Positions 13,471 to 22,646 are shown, counted from the first letter of the stretch. The stretch is 64,000 bases of DNA from JAYRSJ01 sp041920215 (GCA_041920215.1 JAYRSJ010000007.1:1-64000), one strand, 5' to 3'. Program-made: numbers and translations. Notes: generated from the letters alone by a model not told the origin.

Positions 13471-14015
13471 CGTCCCATCTCCTGCAGCTGGAGGGTACTG
13501 GTGCGTTCAATCCACTCGCCCGCAGCGTCTTGGACGACTTCCCGCAGAGTGACTTCGGTTTCGCTGATCTGGGTGACACGGCCGAAGTTCTGACCGATGT
13601 AGTCACCCTGTTTGATCTGGTGCAGCAGGTTGTCGACCCGCAGCAACGCATAGCGCCGGCTGTTGCGCGTCAGGCTGCCCACCATGGCCATGCTGTCCAG
13701 CGGGAAGGCCTCCAGCGGCTCACGCCGACGACTCATTTCACTGGCCAGCAGCGAGCTGGGCTGGGCCGCCTCTTGCTTGATCGCCACGCTGAGCTTCTGG
13801 GTACTGAAGGGATCGACACTGCCGACCTCCTCATAGGCCTGCGGCAGGAACTTCTTGGGCGGTATCAGCGGCGTGACGGTCGGACGCACTTCCTTGCGCT
13901 GCTGCTCCATCCACTGCGACAGTTCGTCGTGGTCGGAGGCACAACCCGCCAGCAGCAACAGCAGCAGACAAGCTGCCGGAACGGCCCTTGATCTCATGAG
14001 TTGGGCATCAAGCAT
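13467..14015 (-). CDS. pilP: Type IV pilus inner-membrane/periplasmic lipoprotein PilP
   Basis: Links the PilMNO inner-membrane complex to the PilQ secretin. The 182-aa protein has a lipoprotein signal ending LLLLLLAGC and the PilP fold afterwards (PKKFLPQAYEEVGSVDPF; GDYIGQNFGRVTQISETEVTLREVV). The ATG at 14015 shares bases with the pilO stop (TGATG) and has GGGAGG 9 nt upstream; a GTG one codon earlier and an ATG at 13997 are alternatives. Its stop overlaps the pilQ start. Confidence 0.94.
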   Translation of the reverse strand: MLDAQLMRSRAVPAACLLLLLLAGCASDHDELSQWMEQQRKEVRPTVTPLIPPKKFLPQAYEEVGSVDPFSTQKLSVAIKQEAAQPSSLLASEMSRRREPLEAFPLDSMAMVGSLTRNSRRYALLRVDNLLHQIKQGDYIGQNFGRVTQISETEVTLREVVQDAAGEWIERTSTLQLQEMGR

Positions 14016-14707
14016 CACTTCTTGCCTCCCGCCGCCTTGGCCGCACTCTTCTTCTGCTCTGCGACCTCATTCGGATCCAGATAGCGGTAGGTCCGGGCCG
14101 TCGCTTCCATGCTGAGGCTGCCCGTCGCGTCGCGCCCGGTGGGCATCACCACATTGAGGTTGTGCAGCGTGACGATGCGCGACAGATTGGACACATCCGC
14201 CGCAAAAGCGCCCACATCGTGATAGCGCCCCGAGACGCGCAGCGCAATCGGCAGCTCGGCGTAGAAGTCCTTGATCACCACCTGGCCCGGCCGGAACAGC
14301 TCGAACTGCAGGCCACGGCCCAGTCCGGCCTGATTGATGTCGGACAGCAGCGCGTCCATCTCGGCCTTGCCCGGCAGCTGCTTCTCCAACTGGGTCACGT
14401 ACTCTTCAACCTGGCTCTTCTGCTTGCGCAGCTCAGGCAGATTGATGGCCTGCGCCAGCTTGCTGCGGTATTCATCCTTGAGCGCCGGCTCCTTGTTGCG
14501 CTCGGCATCCAGCCCGGCCTGCACATCCTGCAGCAGCAGGAACCAGCCCAACGCGATCACCACAACGGTGGCAAACAACCAGGCGGTGGCCCGCGGCAAC
14601 AAGGGCCACTGACCCGGTTCGTTGGGATTGAGACCACGGAACTGCTCGGCCACGCCTTCGAACCAGGCGTTCAGGTCGAACTTCATAGAAGGGGTTTTGA
14701 TCGCCAT
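14015..14707 (-). CDS. pilO: Type IV pilus assembly protein PilO
   Basis: Inner-membrane PilN partner in the alignment complex. At 230 aa it has one N-terminal membrane segment (WLFATVVVIALGWFLLL, about residues 44-60), then a coiled coil (QAINLPELRKQKSQVEEYVTQLEKQL), then the ferredoxin-like domain (LFRPGQVVIKDFYAELPIALRVSGRYHDVGAFAADVSNL is spread over this region). It ends in a short Lys/Ala-rich tail and starts 7 nt after pilN. Confidence 0.94.
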   Translation of the reverse strand: MAIKTPSMKFDLNAWFEGVAEQFRGLNPNEPGQWPLLPRATAWLFATVVVIALGWFLLLQDVQAGLDAERNKEPALKDEYRSKLAQAINLPELRKQKSQVEEYVTQLEKQLPGKAEMDALLSDINQAGLGRGLQFELFRPGQVVIKDFYAELPIALRVSGRYHDVGAFAADVSNLSRIVTLHNLNVVMPTGRDATGSLSMEATARTYRYLDPNEVAEQKKSAAKAAGGKK

Positions 14708-14714
14708 GGCGTGC

Positions 14715-15326
14715 TCAGACCTTTCCGCCCGTCGGCTTGGACGCGGCCCCGTCTGCTGCCTCGACCTGCGGGGACTTGATCGTGACGCGCAAGGAGAACT
14801 CGAACAACCGCTTGATGTCGCGCGAATCCGTCTTCAGGTTGGCGAGTTTGATCTCCACCAGTTCGGGCTTGTCCAGCCACTCCGAGCTGCGCGAGGCATT
14901 GCGCAGGAACTCGGACACTCGCTCGTTGGTCTGAGCAATGCCGGTGATCGTCACGACCTTGTCGAGCTGCCTGATGCTGGTCAGGTAAACGCCCTCGGGC
15001 GTATGCCGGGCCAGATCGTTGAGCAGGTGCACCGGCGTGTTGCGATCGGTCTGGAGATCCTCGACCGCCCGCTGGCGCGATTTCAAGGCCTCGATCTCGG
15101 CGCGGAGGTTCGCAATGTCCTTGATCTGCGCGTCCAGCGACGCGATCTGCGCCCCCAGATAGGTATTGCGGCCACGCTGCTGGTCCGTCAGCTGCTCAAG
15201 CGTCAGATAAGCGAGCACCACGACACCCGCACCGACCAACGCCGCCAATCCGACGCCGGCGAAAAAGTTGTTCTTGCGCCGCTTGCGCTGCTCTTCCCGA
15301 TACGGCAGGAGATTGATCAGAATCAC
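14715..15326 (-). CDS. pilN: Type IV pilus assembly protein PilN
   Basis: Inner-membrane protein that binds PilM through its conserved cytoplasmic N-terminus, here (M)ILINLLPYREEQRKRRK. One membrane segment (residues about 22-44), a coiled coil and a PilN domain (GVYLTSIRQLDKVVTITGIAQTNERV region) follow; 203 aa. I set the start at GTG 15326. It places the invariant ILINLLP motif at residue 2, overlaps the pilM stop (GTGA) and has GGAGG 8 nt upstream. A TTG at 15356 would add ten unconserved residues inside pilM. Confidence 0.94.
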   Translation of the reverse strand: MILINLLPYREEQRKRRKNNFFAGVGLAALVGAGVVVLAYLTLEQLTDQQRGRNTYLGAQIASLDAQIKDIANLRAEIEALKSRQRAVEDLQTDRNTPVHLLNDLARHTPEGVYLTSIRQLDKVVTITGIAQTNERVSEFLRNASRSSEWLDKPELVEIKLANLKTDSRDIKRLFEFSLRVTIKSPQVEAADGAASKPTGGKV

Positions 15327-16402
15327 TGGAAAAACCTCCGCATCGCTAGGCCGCAAGCGGTGAGATAAGCCGGCGCCTCGCGGCGCAGCTTGGGTTCACG
15401 CACTGCCGGGCCCATGCCCATGTTCTCGAAGGGATTCACCACCATGCAGGCGAAACCGGTCAACTCGGTGACCCGCTCCTTCAGCCCTGGCAAGGTCGCC
15501 GTGCCGCCGGCCAGCATCACGTAGTGCACCTTGTGGTGCGGCGTGCTGGTGAAGAAATACTGCAAGGCCCGACCGATCTCCTGGGAAAGACTGTCGACGA
15601 AGGGCGTCAGCACCGCCGTCTCATAGTCCTCAGGCAGTTCGTTGCTGAGCTTCTTCTGCTCCGCCTCCTCGAAAGAGAAGCCGTACTGGCGAGAAATCAG
15701 CTGTGTCAGCTGCGAGCCACCAAAAGCCTGGTCGCGGTCGTAGAGCATCTCGTCGTCGCGCAGCACCTTGAGGCTGGTGGTGTCGGCGCCGATCTCGAAC
15801 AGCGCTACCAAGGCATCCTTGCCTTCGTTGGGCAGATTGGCGATCAGCCGTCCCATGGCCATGCGCGAGGCATGCGACTCGATGTCCAGGATGACCGGCT
15901 TCAGTCCGGCGGCCTCGGCAAGGCCCTGGCGGTCCTGCACCCGGTCCTTGCGTGAGGCAGCGATCAGCACTTCCACATCGCCGACCGAAGTCGGGCTGGG
16001 GCCGATCACACAAAAGTCCAAACTCACCTCGTCGAGCGAAAAGGGGATGTACTGGTTGGCCTCGGCCTCTACCTGGATCTCCATCTCCTCGTCGCGCAGC
16101 CCCGCCGGCAGCATGATCTTTTTGGTGATCACCGCTGATTGCGGCATGGCCAGCACGGCATCCCGGGTGCGCGTGCCGCTACGCGCCACCACCCGACGCA
16201 CCGCGTCCGCCACCTCATCGAATTTTTCGATCTGGCCGTCGGTGATCCAGCCTTTTTCGAACGGCTCGGTCGCAAATCGCTCAAGCACGATCTCGCCACT
16301 CTTGGCTTGGCTGAGCTCGACCAGCTTGACGCTGGATGAGCTGATATCCAAACCAATCATGGGCGGATGCTTGCGACCCAGCAGTACGTCAAGTATTCCC
16401 AT
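15323..16402 (-). CDS. pilM: Type IV pilus actin-like ATPase PilM
   Basis: Cytoplasmic FtsA/actin-fold protein forming the base of the PilMNOP complex. The 359-aa protein opens with the phosphate-1 motif GLDISSSSVKLVEL. It continues with the actin-fold segments EIGADTTSLKVL and VMLAGGTATLPGLKERV and ends in the typical CGLAMRRF. It is first in the operon pilM-N-O-P-Q-(Ig lipoprotein)-aroK-aroB-dgt and is divergent from the PBP1A gene across 238 bp. Confidence 0.96.
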   Translation of the reverse strand: MGILDVLLGRKHPPMIGLDISSSSVKLVELSQAKSGEIVLERFATEPFEKGWITDGQIEKFDEVADAVRRVVARSGTRTRDAVLAMPQSAVITKKIMLPAGLRDEEMEIQVEAEANQYIPFSLDEVSLDFCVIGPSPTSVGDVEVLIAASRKDRVQDRQGLAEAAGLKPVILDIESHASRMAMGRLIANLPNEGKDALVALFEIGADTTSLKVLRDDEMLYDRDQAFGGSQLTQLISRQYGFSFEEAEQKKLSNELPEDYETAVLTPFVDSLSQEIGRALQYFFTSTPHHKVHYVMLAGGTATLPGLKERVTELTGFACMVVNPFENMGMGPAVREPKLRREAPAYLTACGLAMRRFFQ

Positions 16403-16457
16403 GACGCGGATCCCCCAACGCGCTAACGGAGCGCCGGACTGTTAATAAGTTACTTGA

Positions 16458-16487
16458 ATGCTAGCAGCAAAGCCTATGACAGCCCAA
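16458..16487 (-). promoter_or_regulatory. Candidate pilM operon promoter
   Basis: On the minus strand TTGGGC (16487-16482) and TAGCAT (16463-16458) are separated by 18 bp, about 56 bp upstream of the pilM ATG. Matches to consensus are moderate (3/6 and 4/6), so this is a suggestion only. Confidence 0.3.
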
Positions 16488-16612
16488 GGAAATGCGGTCA
16501 CAGCAAGTAACGCCACGTTGCGAAACATACACGCCGCTGGCATTGTCAAAGCGCGGAAAAACACCTGATAAATACGCTGAACGCCGCGAGATCCAGCCCC
16601 AAACGGTCTTTC

Positions 16613-16618
16613 TATAAT
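16613..16618 (+). promoter_or_regulatory. Perfect TATAAT -10 box of the PBP1A gene
   Basis: TCTATAATCC contains a consensus -10 hexamer 22 bp upstream of the PBP1A ATG, predicting a transcript start near 16625 and a very short leader. No convincing -35 lies 16-18 bp upstream. GGAGG at 16633-16637 is the ribosome site. Confidence 0.5.
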
Positions 16619-16640
16619 CCGCCCACTGCATCGGAGGCCC

Positions 16641-19031
16641 ATGAGCGATACGAAGAAGAAGACCTCTCAGGGTCGATCTGAATCTGGATCTGAGTCCAAG
16701 CCAGCCAAGCCCGCGGTGGCAAACCGCCTGACCCGCATGCTGGGCTGGATGCTGGCGGTGATGCTAGGCGCAGTCGCCGCCGGTGCACTGGTCCTGGTGC
16801 TGGCCCTTTCGATGGCCTATCCGAATCTGCCGGACATCGGCGGGCTGACCGACTACCGCCCCAAGCTGCCGATGCGCGTGCTGTCCAGCGACGGCGTGCT
16901 GATGGGCGAGTTCGGCGAAGAGCGGCGCAGCTACACGCCGATAGCGCAGATACCGCAGTTGATGCAGGACGCGGTGCTGGCCATTGAGGATGCACGCTTC
17001 TACGAGCATGGCGGCGTTGACTATCTTGGCGTGATCCGCGCCGGTCTGGCCAATGTGGCCGAGTCGCGCAGCCAGGGCGCTTCGACCATCACGATGCAGG
17101 TGGCGCGCAACTTCTATCTGTCCACAGAGAAGACCCTGACCCGCAAGATCTACGAGATTCTGCTGGCGCTGAAGATAGAGAACGCGCTACCCAAGAAGAA
17201 GATTCTGGAAATCTATATGAACCAGATCTTTCTGGGCCATCGCGCCTACGGCTTTGCGGCCGCCAGCGAGATCTATTTCGGCAAGCCCCTGGCCGAGCTC
17301 AGTGTCGCGGAGGCCGCCATGCTGGCCGGCCTGCCCAAGGCCCCTTCCGCCTATAACCCGATCAACAACCCGCGTCGGGCCACGCTGCGCCAGCAGTACA
17401 TCATCGACCGCATGCTCGAAAACGGCTATATCACCGAGGAGCAGCACGAAGTCGCCAAGGTCGAGAAACTGCGCTACCGGCGCGTCAACGAGGCTTCGGC
17501 CCATGCCGAGTACCTGGCCGAGCTGGCCCGCCAGCTGATCTTCAGCCAGTACGGTGACGAGGCCTATACGCGGGGCCTGAACGTCTACCTGACCGTGCGC
17601 GCCGATGATCAGAACGTCGCCTACCGGGCGCTGCGCCGCGGCCTGCTGGACTACGAGCAGCGCCAGTTCTACCGTGGCCCTGAGGCCTATATCGATCTGC
17701 CCAGCGATCCCAAGCTGCTGGACGCGCGCGTCGCCGAGGCCCTGGCAGACCATCCGGCCAACGACGAGCTGCTGGCGGCGGTCACGCTCTCGGCCGAGCC
17801 CAAGAAGGTCGTGGCCATGCTGCAGAGCGGTGAGACGCTCAGCATCAGCGGCGAGGGCCTGAAACCGGTGGCCTCCGGCCTGTCGGAGAACGGCAACCCC
17901 AAAGTACGCATACGCCGCGGCGCGGTGATCCGCGTGCTCAAAGTCGTCAAGGCCGGCAAGGAGAGCTGGACAGTCACCCAGCTGCCCGAGGTGGAGGGCG
18001 CCTTCATCGCGATGGATCCGCGCAACGGCGATGTGCGCGCCCTGGTCGGGGGCTTCGATTTCGCCAAGAACAAGTTCAATCACGTCACCCAGGCCTGGCG
18101 ACAGCCCGGCTCCAGCTTCAAGCCCTTCATCTACTCGGCCGCGCTGGAGCGGGGCTTCACGCCGGCCACGGTGGTCAACGATGCGCCGCTGTTCTTCAGC
18201 GCCACCACCACCGGCAGCCAGCCCTGGGAGCCGAAGAACTACGACGGCACCTTCGAAGGCCCCATGAGCCTGCGCCGCGCGCTGGCCAGGTCCAAGAACA
18301 TGGTCTCCATACGGGTGCTGCAATCGGTCGGTCCCGAGCAGGCGCAGCAATGGATCAGCCGCTTCGGCTTCGATGCCGACAAGCACCCTGCCTACCTGAC
18401 GATGGCGCTGGGTGCCGGCTCGGTGACGCCGATGCAGATGGTCGAGGGCTATGCCGTCTTTGCCAACGGCGGCTACCGGGTGGCACCACGGCTGATCGCC
18501 AAGCTGACCGACCACAAGGGGCGGGTGCTCTTTGAGGCCAAACCCAGCGCGCCGGCCGAAAGCGCCCGTGCCATTGACGAGCGCAACGCCTTCGTGATGA
18601 ACAGCCTGCTGCAGGAGGTCACGCGCAGCGGCACCGCAGCACGCGCACAGGGAACGCTGAAGCGCCCCGACCTCTATGGCAAGACCGGTACCACCAATGA
18701 CTCGATGGATGCCTGGTTCGCCGGCTTCCAGCGCGAGCTGGTCGCCGTGGTGTGGATAGGATACGACCAGCCACGCAAGCTGGGCAGCCGCGAGACCGGT
18801 GGCGGCCTATCGCTGCCGGTCTGGATCGAGTACATGGCACATGCGCTGCGCAATGTGCCGGTGTCCGAGTACAGCCCGCCCGAGGGCTTGGTCCAGCAGG
18901 GCGGCGAATGGTACTTCGAGGAGTTCGCCGATGGCGCGGGTGTGTCCAGACTCAGCGAAATCGAGTCGCAAGTGCCTCAGGCCAGCAGCGAGGACGAGAA
19001 GCGCAGCATCCTCGACCTGTTCAAGCGCTGA
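16641..19031 (+). CDS. mrcA: Penicillin-binding protein 1A (bifunctional transglycosylase/transpeptidase)
   Basis: Class A PBP that polymerises lipid II and cross-links peptidoglycan, anchored in the inner membrane; 796 aa. There is a cytoplasmic Lys/Ser-rich tail and one membrane segment (about residues 35-58). The GT51 domain has the catalytic EDARFYEHGG and GASTITMQVARN motifs. An OB-like insert is followed by the transpeptidase domain with S491-S-F-K494 (SxxK), SKN (LARSKNMVS) and K681-TGTT (KTG). The start is set by GGAGG 3 nt upstream of the ATG. Divergence from pilMNOPQ is the usual Burkholderiales arrangement. Confidence 0.97.
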   Translation: MSDTKKKTSQGRSESGSESKPAKPAVANRLTRMLGWMLAVMLGAVAAGALVLVLALSMAYPNLPDIGGLTDYRPKLPMRVLSSDGVLMGEFGEERRSYTPIAQIPQLMQDAVLAIEDARFYEHGGVDYLGVIRAGLANVAESRSQGASTITMQVARNFYLSTEKTLTRKIYEILLALKIENALPKKKILEIYMNQIFLGHRAYGFAAASEIYFGKPLAELSVAEAAMLAGLPKAPSAYNPINNPRRATLRQQYIIDRMLENGYITEEQHEVAKVEKLRYRRVNEASAHAEYLAELARQLIFSQYGDEAYTRGLNVYLTVRADDQNVAYRALRRGLLDYEQRQFYRGPEAYIDLPSDPKLLDARVAEALADHPANDELLAAVTLSAEPKKVVAMLQSGETLSISGEGLKPVASGLSENGNPKVRIRRGAVIRVLKVVKAGKESWTVTQLPEVEGAFIAMDPRNGDVRALVGGFDFAKNKFNHVTQAWRQPGSSFKPFIYSAALERGFTPATVVNDAPLFFSATTTGSQPWEPKNYDGTFEGPMSLRRALARSKNMVSIRVLQSVGPEQAQQWISRFGFDADKHPAYLTMALGAGSVTPMQMVEGYAVFANGGYRVAPRLIAKLTDHKGRVLFEAKPSAPAESARAIDERNAFVMNSLLQEVTRSGTAARAQGTLKRPDLYGKTGTTNDSMDAWFAGFQRELVAVVWIGYDQPRKLGSRETGGGLSLPVWIEYMAHALRNVPVSEYSPPEGLVQQGGEWYFEEFADGAGVSRLSEIESQVPQASSEDEKRSILDLFKR

Positions 19032-19043
19032 GCAGCAAGCGGC

Positions 19044-19415
19044 TCAGGCCGGCCGCTCCAGCGCTTCAAAGCGCAGGGCCGTGCCGGCCTGCTGGCTGGC
19101 CAGTTCGGAGAGCAGCGCGAAGAACTCGCGGCCCTCGCGCTCCAGCCAGCGCCCCTCGACCCAGCGGAAGTGGTAGCCCCCGGCGCGCGCCGCCAGCCAG
19201 ATTTCCTGCAAGGGCGGTTGGGTGTTGATGACGATCTTGCTGCGGTCCGGCAGGCTAAGCTCCAGCAGGCCGCCGGTGCGATGGGTGTCGATATCGATCA
19301 CGTCCTGCTCCAGCCAGCGGTCTGCCGCCGCCTCCACGCTGGCCAGCACCGCATGGGCCAGGCGCTGGTACTCGGCCTCGGTCAGGGTGCTTGGAGAGGG
19401 GGGGGCTGCGCTCAT
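19044..19415 (-). CDS. cyaY: Iron donor protein CyaY (frataxin homologue)
   Basis: Frataxin-family iron-binding regulator of Fe-S cluster assembly; 123 aa. Features are the acidic first helix (LTEAEYQRLAHAVLASVEAAADRW, read over residues 10-33), the acidic DVIDIDTHRTGGLLELSLPDRSKIVIN strand region and the family's PPLQEIWLAARAGGYHFRW. The ATG at 19415 was chosen over longer in-frame extensions, which would run into the divergent lptM gene. The two start codons are separated by only 18 bp. Confidence 0.93.
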   Translation of the reverse strand: MSAAPPSPSTLTEAEYQRLAHAVLASVEAAADRWLEQDVIDIDTHRTGGLLELSLPDRSKIVINTQPPLQEIWLAARAGGYHFRWVEGRWLEREGREFFALLSELASQQAGTALRFEALERPA

Positions 19416-19433
19416 GGCCGATACACTCTTGGA

Positions 19434-19634
19434 ATGATGAAGATGCACACAAGTGTAGGCGCCCCTTCCAAGGCCCATGCGCGCCAAGGGTCTCGCGGCA
19501 CGCTGACAGCACTGCTGCTGTGCTGCGCACTGCTGTGCAGCGCATGCGGGCAGAAAGGCCCGCTGCGTCTGCCGCAGGCCCAAGCCCCCCAGCCGGCAGC
19601 CTCCTCGGCGGCCGTGCCGCCGCCCGCACGCTAA
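19434..19634 (+). CDS. lptM: LPS translocon maturation chaperone LptM (YifL-type small lipoprotein)
   Basis: A 66-aa lipoprotein with a short signal (LTALLLCCALLCSAC) whose lipidated Cys is followed by GQKGPLRLP, the hallmark of the LptM/YifL family that assists disulfide maturation of LptD. Two adjacent ATGs (19434, 19437) and a third at 19443 are possible starts. TACACT at 19422-19427 is a potential -10 only 6 nt before the first ATG. In many relatives lptM is followed by lysA; here the next gene is a convergent ABC transporter gene. Confidence 0.88.
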   Translation: MMKMHTSVGAPSKAHARQGSRGTLTALLLCCALLCSACGQKGPLRLPQAQAPQPAASSAAVPPPAR

Positions 19635-19652
19635 GCCGACGCCGCTGGGCGC

Positions 19653-20660
19653 CTAGCCGCGCCCTTCCGCCACCGCGTGGCAGGCGATCTTGATGCCCTG
19701 GAAGTCCTGCAGCGGCGGACGCTCGGTCTTGCAGCGCTCGTTGGCCAGCGGGCAGCGCGGATGGAAGCTGCAGCCGCTGGGCGGATTGAGCGGATTCGGC
19801 ACCTCGCCCTGCACCGGCGTGCGCGCGCGGCCGCTCATATGGATGTCGGGAATCGCATCCAGCAGCATGCGGGTATAGGGATGCCGGGGCTGGCTGAAGA
19901 GCTGGGCCTTGTCGGCCAGCTCGACCAGACGCCCCAGATACATGACGCCCACCTGGTCGGCCACATGACGCACCACCGCCAGGTTATGCGAGATGAACAG
20001 ATAGGTCAGACCGCGCTCGCGCTGCAGGTCCTTCATGATGTTCAGCACCTGGGCCTGCACCGAGACGTCCAAGGCCGAGGTCGGTTCGTCGCAGACCAGG
20101 AACTCGGGCTCGGTTGCCAGGGCACGCGCGATGGAGATGCGCTGACGCTGGCCGCCGGAGAACTGGTGCGGGAACTTCTCGCGATCGGCCGGCGACAAGC
20201 CCACCGACTGCAGCAGCTCGCCGACCCGAGTCTTGAGCTGCTCGGCATCGCTGATCAGCCCATGCTCGCGCAGCGGCTCGCCGATGATGTCCTGCACCTT
20301 CCAGCGCGGATTCAGCGAGGCATAGGGATCCTGGAAGATCATCTGCATGCGCCGCCGCAGGGCCTTGGCCTCCTTGCCGGCCAGGGTCTGGGCGGTATCG
20401 ACGCCGTCGAACACGACCTGGCCGCGGGTGGGCTGGTAGAGCCCCACCAGCAGCCTGGCCACCGTGCTCTTGCCGCAGCCCGACTCGCCGACCAGGGCCA
20501 GGGTCTTGCCCTTCTCTATGCTGAAGCTGACACCGTCGACCGCATGGACGAAGAGCTTGGGCTTGCGCTCGATGACGCGGTTCAGCCAGGGCGGCGAGAC
20601 GTTGAAGATCTTGGCCAGGTCACTGACCTCGACCAGCGGACGGGTGCTGTCGCGACTCAT
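19653..20660 (-). CDS. dppF: Dipeptide/oligopeptide ABC transporter ATP-binding protein (DppF/OppF type)
   Basis: Cytoplasmic ATPase subunit, 335 aa. It has Walker A GESGCGKST, Q-loop MIFQDPYASLNPRW, signature FSGGQRQRISIARALATEPEFLVCDEPTSALD including Walker B, and the oligopeptide-family C-terminal extension with a cysteine motif (SGCSFHPRCPLANERC). Its ATG overlaps the dppD stop by 4 nt (ATGA). Substrate specificity cannot be read from the ATPase; peptides are the family default. Confidence 0.92.
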   Translation of the reverse strand: MSRDSTRPLVEVSDLAKIFNVSPPWLNRVIERKPKLFVHAVDGVSFSIEKGKTLALVGESGCGKSTVARLLVGLYQPTRGQVVFDGVDTAQTLAGKEAKALRRRMQMIFQDPYASLNPRWKVQDIIGEPLREHGLISDAEQLKTRVGELLQSVGLSPADREKFPHQFSGGQRQRISIARALATEPEFLVCDEPTSALDVSVQAQVLNIMKDLQRERGLTYLFISHNLAVVRHVADQVGVMYLGRLVELADKAQLFSQPRHPYTRMLLDAIPDIHMSGRARTPVQGEVPNPLNPPSGCSFHPRCPLANERCKTERPPLQDFQGIKIACHAVAEGRG

Positions 20661-21646
20661 AGCGCGGCTTCCTTGTTCTTGTACTCAAGCGGCAGCCAGC
20701 AGGCCGCACGGGTGGCACCGGCCGGGCTCAGGTCGGGGCGCTCGCTGCGGCAGCGCGCTACCGCCTGCGGGCAGCGCGGGTTGTAGGCGCAGCCGCTGGG
20801 GATGGCATTCAGGCGCGGCATCGAGCCATCGATCTGCAGCAGACGCTCGCGGTCCTCGTCCATTGCCGGAATCGAGCCCATCAGGCCGGCGGTATAGGGG
20901 TGGGCCGGCCGGTGTATCACCTCATGCACGGGGCCGATCTCGGCAATGCGGCCGGCATACATGACCGCCACCCGATCACAGGTCTCGGCGATCACGCCCA
21001 TATCGTGCGTTACCAGCATCACCGCCGCGCCCTGCTCCTTGCAGACCTTCTTCAGCAGCGAAATGATCTGCGCCTGGATCGACACATCCAGCGCGGTGGT
21101 CGGCTCGTCAGCCACGATCAGCTTCGGGCTGGCCGCCAGCGCCAGCGCAATCACGACGCGCTGGCGCATGCCGCCTGAAAACTGATGCGGGTACTGGTCG
21201 ATGCGCTGCTCCGCCGCCGGAATGCCGGTCTGCTGCAGCAGCTCGATCGCCCGCTGGCGCGCCGCGCTCTCGCTCAGCGGCAGATGGGTGGTGATGGTCT
21301 CGATCAGCTGGCGGCCCACGGTATAGAGCGGATTCAGCGAGGTCAGCGGGTCCTGGAAGACCGCACCGATCTGGCGGCCGCGGATCTTGCGCATCTCCTC
21401 GTAAGGCAGGTTGTCGATGCGCCGCCCTTCCAGCTTGATCTCGCCGCCGGCGATGCGGCCGGGGGGATCGAGCAGGCCGATGATGGAGGCGCCGGTCAGC
21501 GACTTGCCGGCGCCGGACTCGCCCACCACGCCCAGGATCTCGCCCGGCGCGATGTCGAAGGAGATGTCGTCCAGGGCCAGCAGGGTGCCATGGCGGGTCG
21601 GGAAATCGACGCGCAGATGGCTGACTTCAAGCAAGGGTGCGGTCAT
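20657..21646 (-). CDS. dppD: Dipeptide/oligopeptide ABC transporter ATP-binding protein (DppD/OppD type)
   Basis: Partner ATPase of the following gene, 329 aa. It has Walker A GESGAGKS, Q-loop AVFQDPLTSLNPLYTVGRQL, signature FSGGMRQRVVIALALAASPKLIVADEPTTALD, and the C-terminal SGCAYNPRCPQAVARC motif that marks the OppD/F subfamily. It lies 34 bp downstream of dppC. Confidence 0.92.
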   Translation of the reverse strand: MTAPLLEVSHLRVDFPTRHGTLLALDDISFDIAPGEILGVVGESGAGKSLTGASIIGLLDPPGRIAGGEIKLEGRRIDNLPYEEMRKIRGRQIGAVFQDPLTSLNPLYTVGRQLIETITTHLPLSESAARQRAIELLQQTGIPAAEQRIDQYPHQFSGGMRQRVVIALALAASPKLIVADEPTTALDVSIQAQIISLLKKVCKEQGAAVMLVTHDMGVIAETCDRVAVMYAGRIAEIGPVHEVIHRPAHPYTAGLMGSIPAMDEDRERLLQIDGSMPRLNAIPSGCAYNPRCPQAVARCRSERPDLSPAGATRAACWLPLEYKNKEAAL

Positions 21647-21680
21647 GAGGAAACTCGCTAGCAGAGGTGTTCGGGCCGGC

Positions 21681-22646
21681 TCAGCGCAGGCGCGGGTTCA
21701 GCGCATCGCGCAGCCAGTCGCCCAGCAGATTGACCGACAGGGCGATCAGCACCAGCATCACGCCGGGCCACAGCGTGATCCACCATTCGCCAGAGAACAG
21801 GAAATCGTTGCCGACACGGATCAGGGTTCCCAGCGAAGGGCTGGTCGGCGGCACGCCGACGCCCAGGAAGGACAGCGTCGCCTCGGTGATGATGGCCGCT
21901 GCCACCTGGATGGTCGCCAGCACCAGCACCGGACCGGTCACATTGGGCAGCACATGGCGCCACATGATGCGGCCCGGGGATACGCCGATGACGCGTGCCG
22001 CCTGCACATACTCCTTGTTGCGTTCGACCATGGTGGAACCGCGCACCGTGCGGGCGTACTGCACCCAGCCCGACAGCGCGATCGCGAGGATCAGCACCAT
22101 GAAGGCCAGCGTGTCGTGCGCGTTCGGGAACATGGCGCGACCCACGCCATCGATCAGCAGCGCGATCAGGATGGAGGGGAAGGACAGCATCACATCGCAG
22201 ACACGCATGATGAAGGCATCGACCTTGCCGCCCACAAAGCCCGCCAGCAGCCCCAGGCCCACGCCGATCAGGATGGACAGCAGCACCGAGGCCAGGCCGA
22301 CGAAGAGCGAGATGCGTGCGCCATACATCAGCGCCGAGAGGATGTCGCGGCCCTGGTCGTCGGTGCCCAGCAGGTACTTGCTGCTGCCCTCGGGCATCCA
22401 GGCCGGCGGCAGGCGCGAGTCCATCAGCTCCAGCGAAGCCAGATCGAAAGGGTTGTGCGGCGCGACCAGCTCGGCGAACAGTGCGACGAAGAGGCAGACG
22501 ACTGCGATCAGGGCAGCGACGATGGCCGTCGGCGAGCGCTTGAAGGAATGCCAGACGTCGCCGGCAAAGAAACGCTTCAATGCACCAGGTGCCGCTGCCA
22601 CCGCTGGCGCGGCGCCGGTGTTGGGACGGGTGTTGGGGCTGCTCAT
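21681..22646 (-). CDS. dppC: Peptide ABC transporter permease (DppC/OppC type)
   Basis: Inner-membrane permease, 321 aa. An N-terminal segment with one helix (SPTAIVAALIAVVCLFVALFAELVAPHNPF spans about residues 37-66) precedes the LGTDDQGRDILSALMYGARISL motif typical of OppC. A multi-helix BPD_transp_1 domain follows, with the EAA loop around EYVQAARVIGVSPGRIMWRHVLPN. The start at 22646 overlaps the stop of the upstream M20 amidohydrolase gene (ATGA), so translational coupling is likely. Confidence 0.93.
   Translation of the reverse strand: MSSPNTRPNTGAAPAVAAAPGALKRFFAGDVWHSFKRSPTAIVAALIAVVCLFVALFAELVAPHNPFDLASLELMDSRLPPAWMPEGSSKYLLGTDDQGRDILSALMYGARISLFVGLASVLLSILIGVGLGLLAGFVGGKVDAFIMRVCDVMLSFPSILIALLIDGVGRAMFPNAHDTLAFMVLILAIALSGWVQYARTVRGSTMVERNKEYVQAARVIGVSPGRIMWRHVLPNVTGPVLVLATIQVAAAIITEATLSFLGVGVPPTSPSLGTLIRVGNDFLFSGEWWITLWPGVMLVLIALSVNLLGDWLRDALNPRLR

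Noticed and set aside
16403..16640. Small gene in the pilM-PBP1A intergenic region (66-codon minus-strand frame at 16442-16642)
   Set aside because: The frame overlaps the PBP1A start and promoter, has no ribosome site and no recognisable composition; the region is better read as a divergent promoter region.
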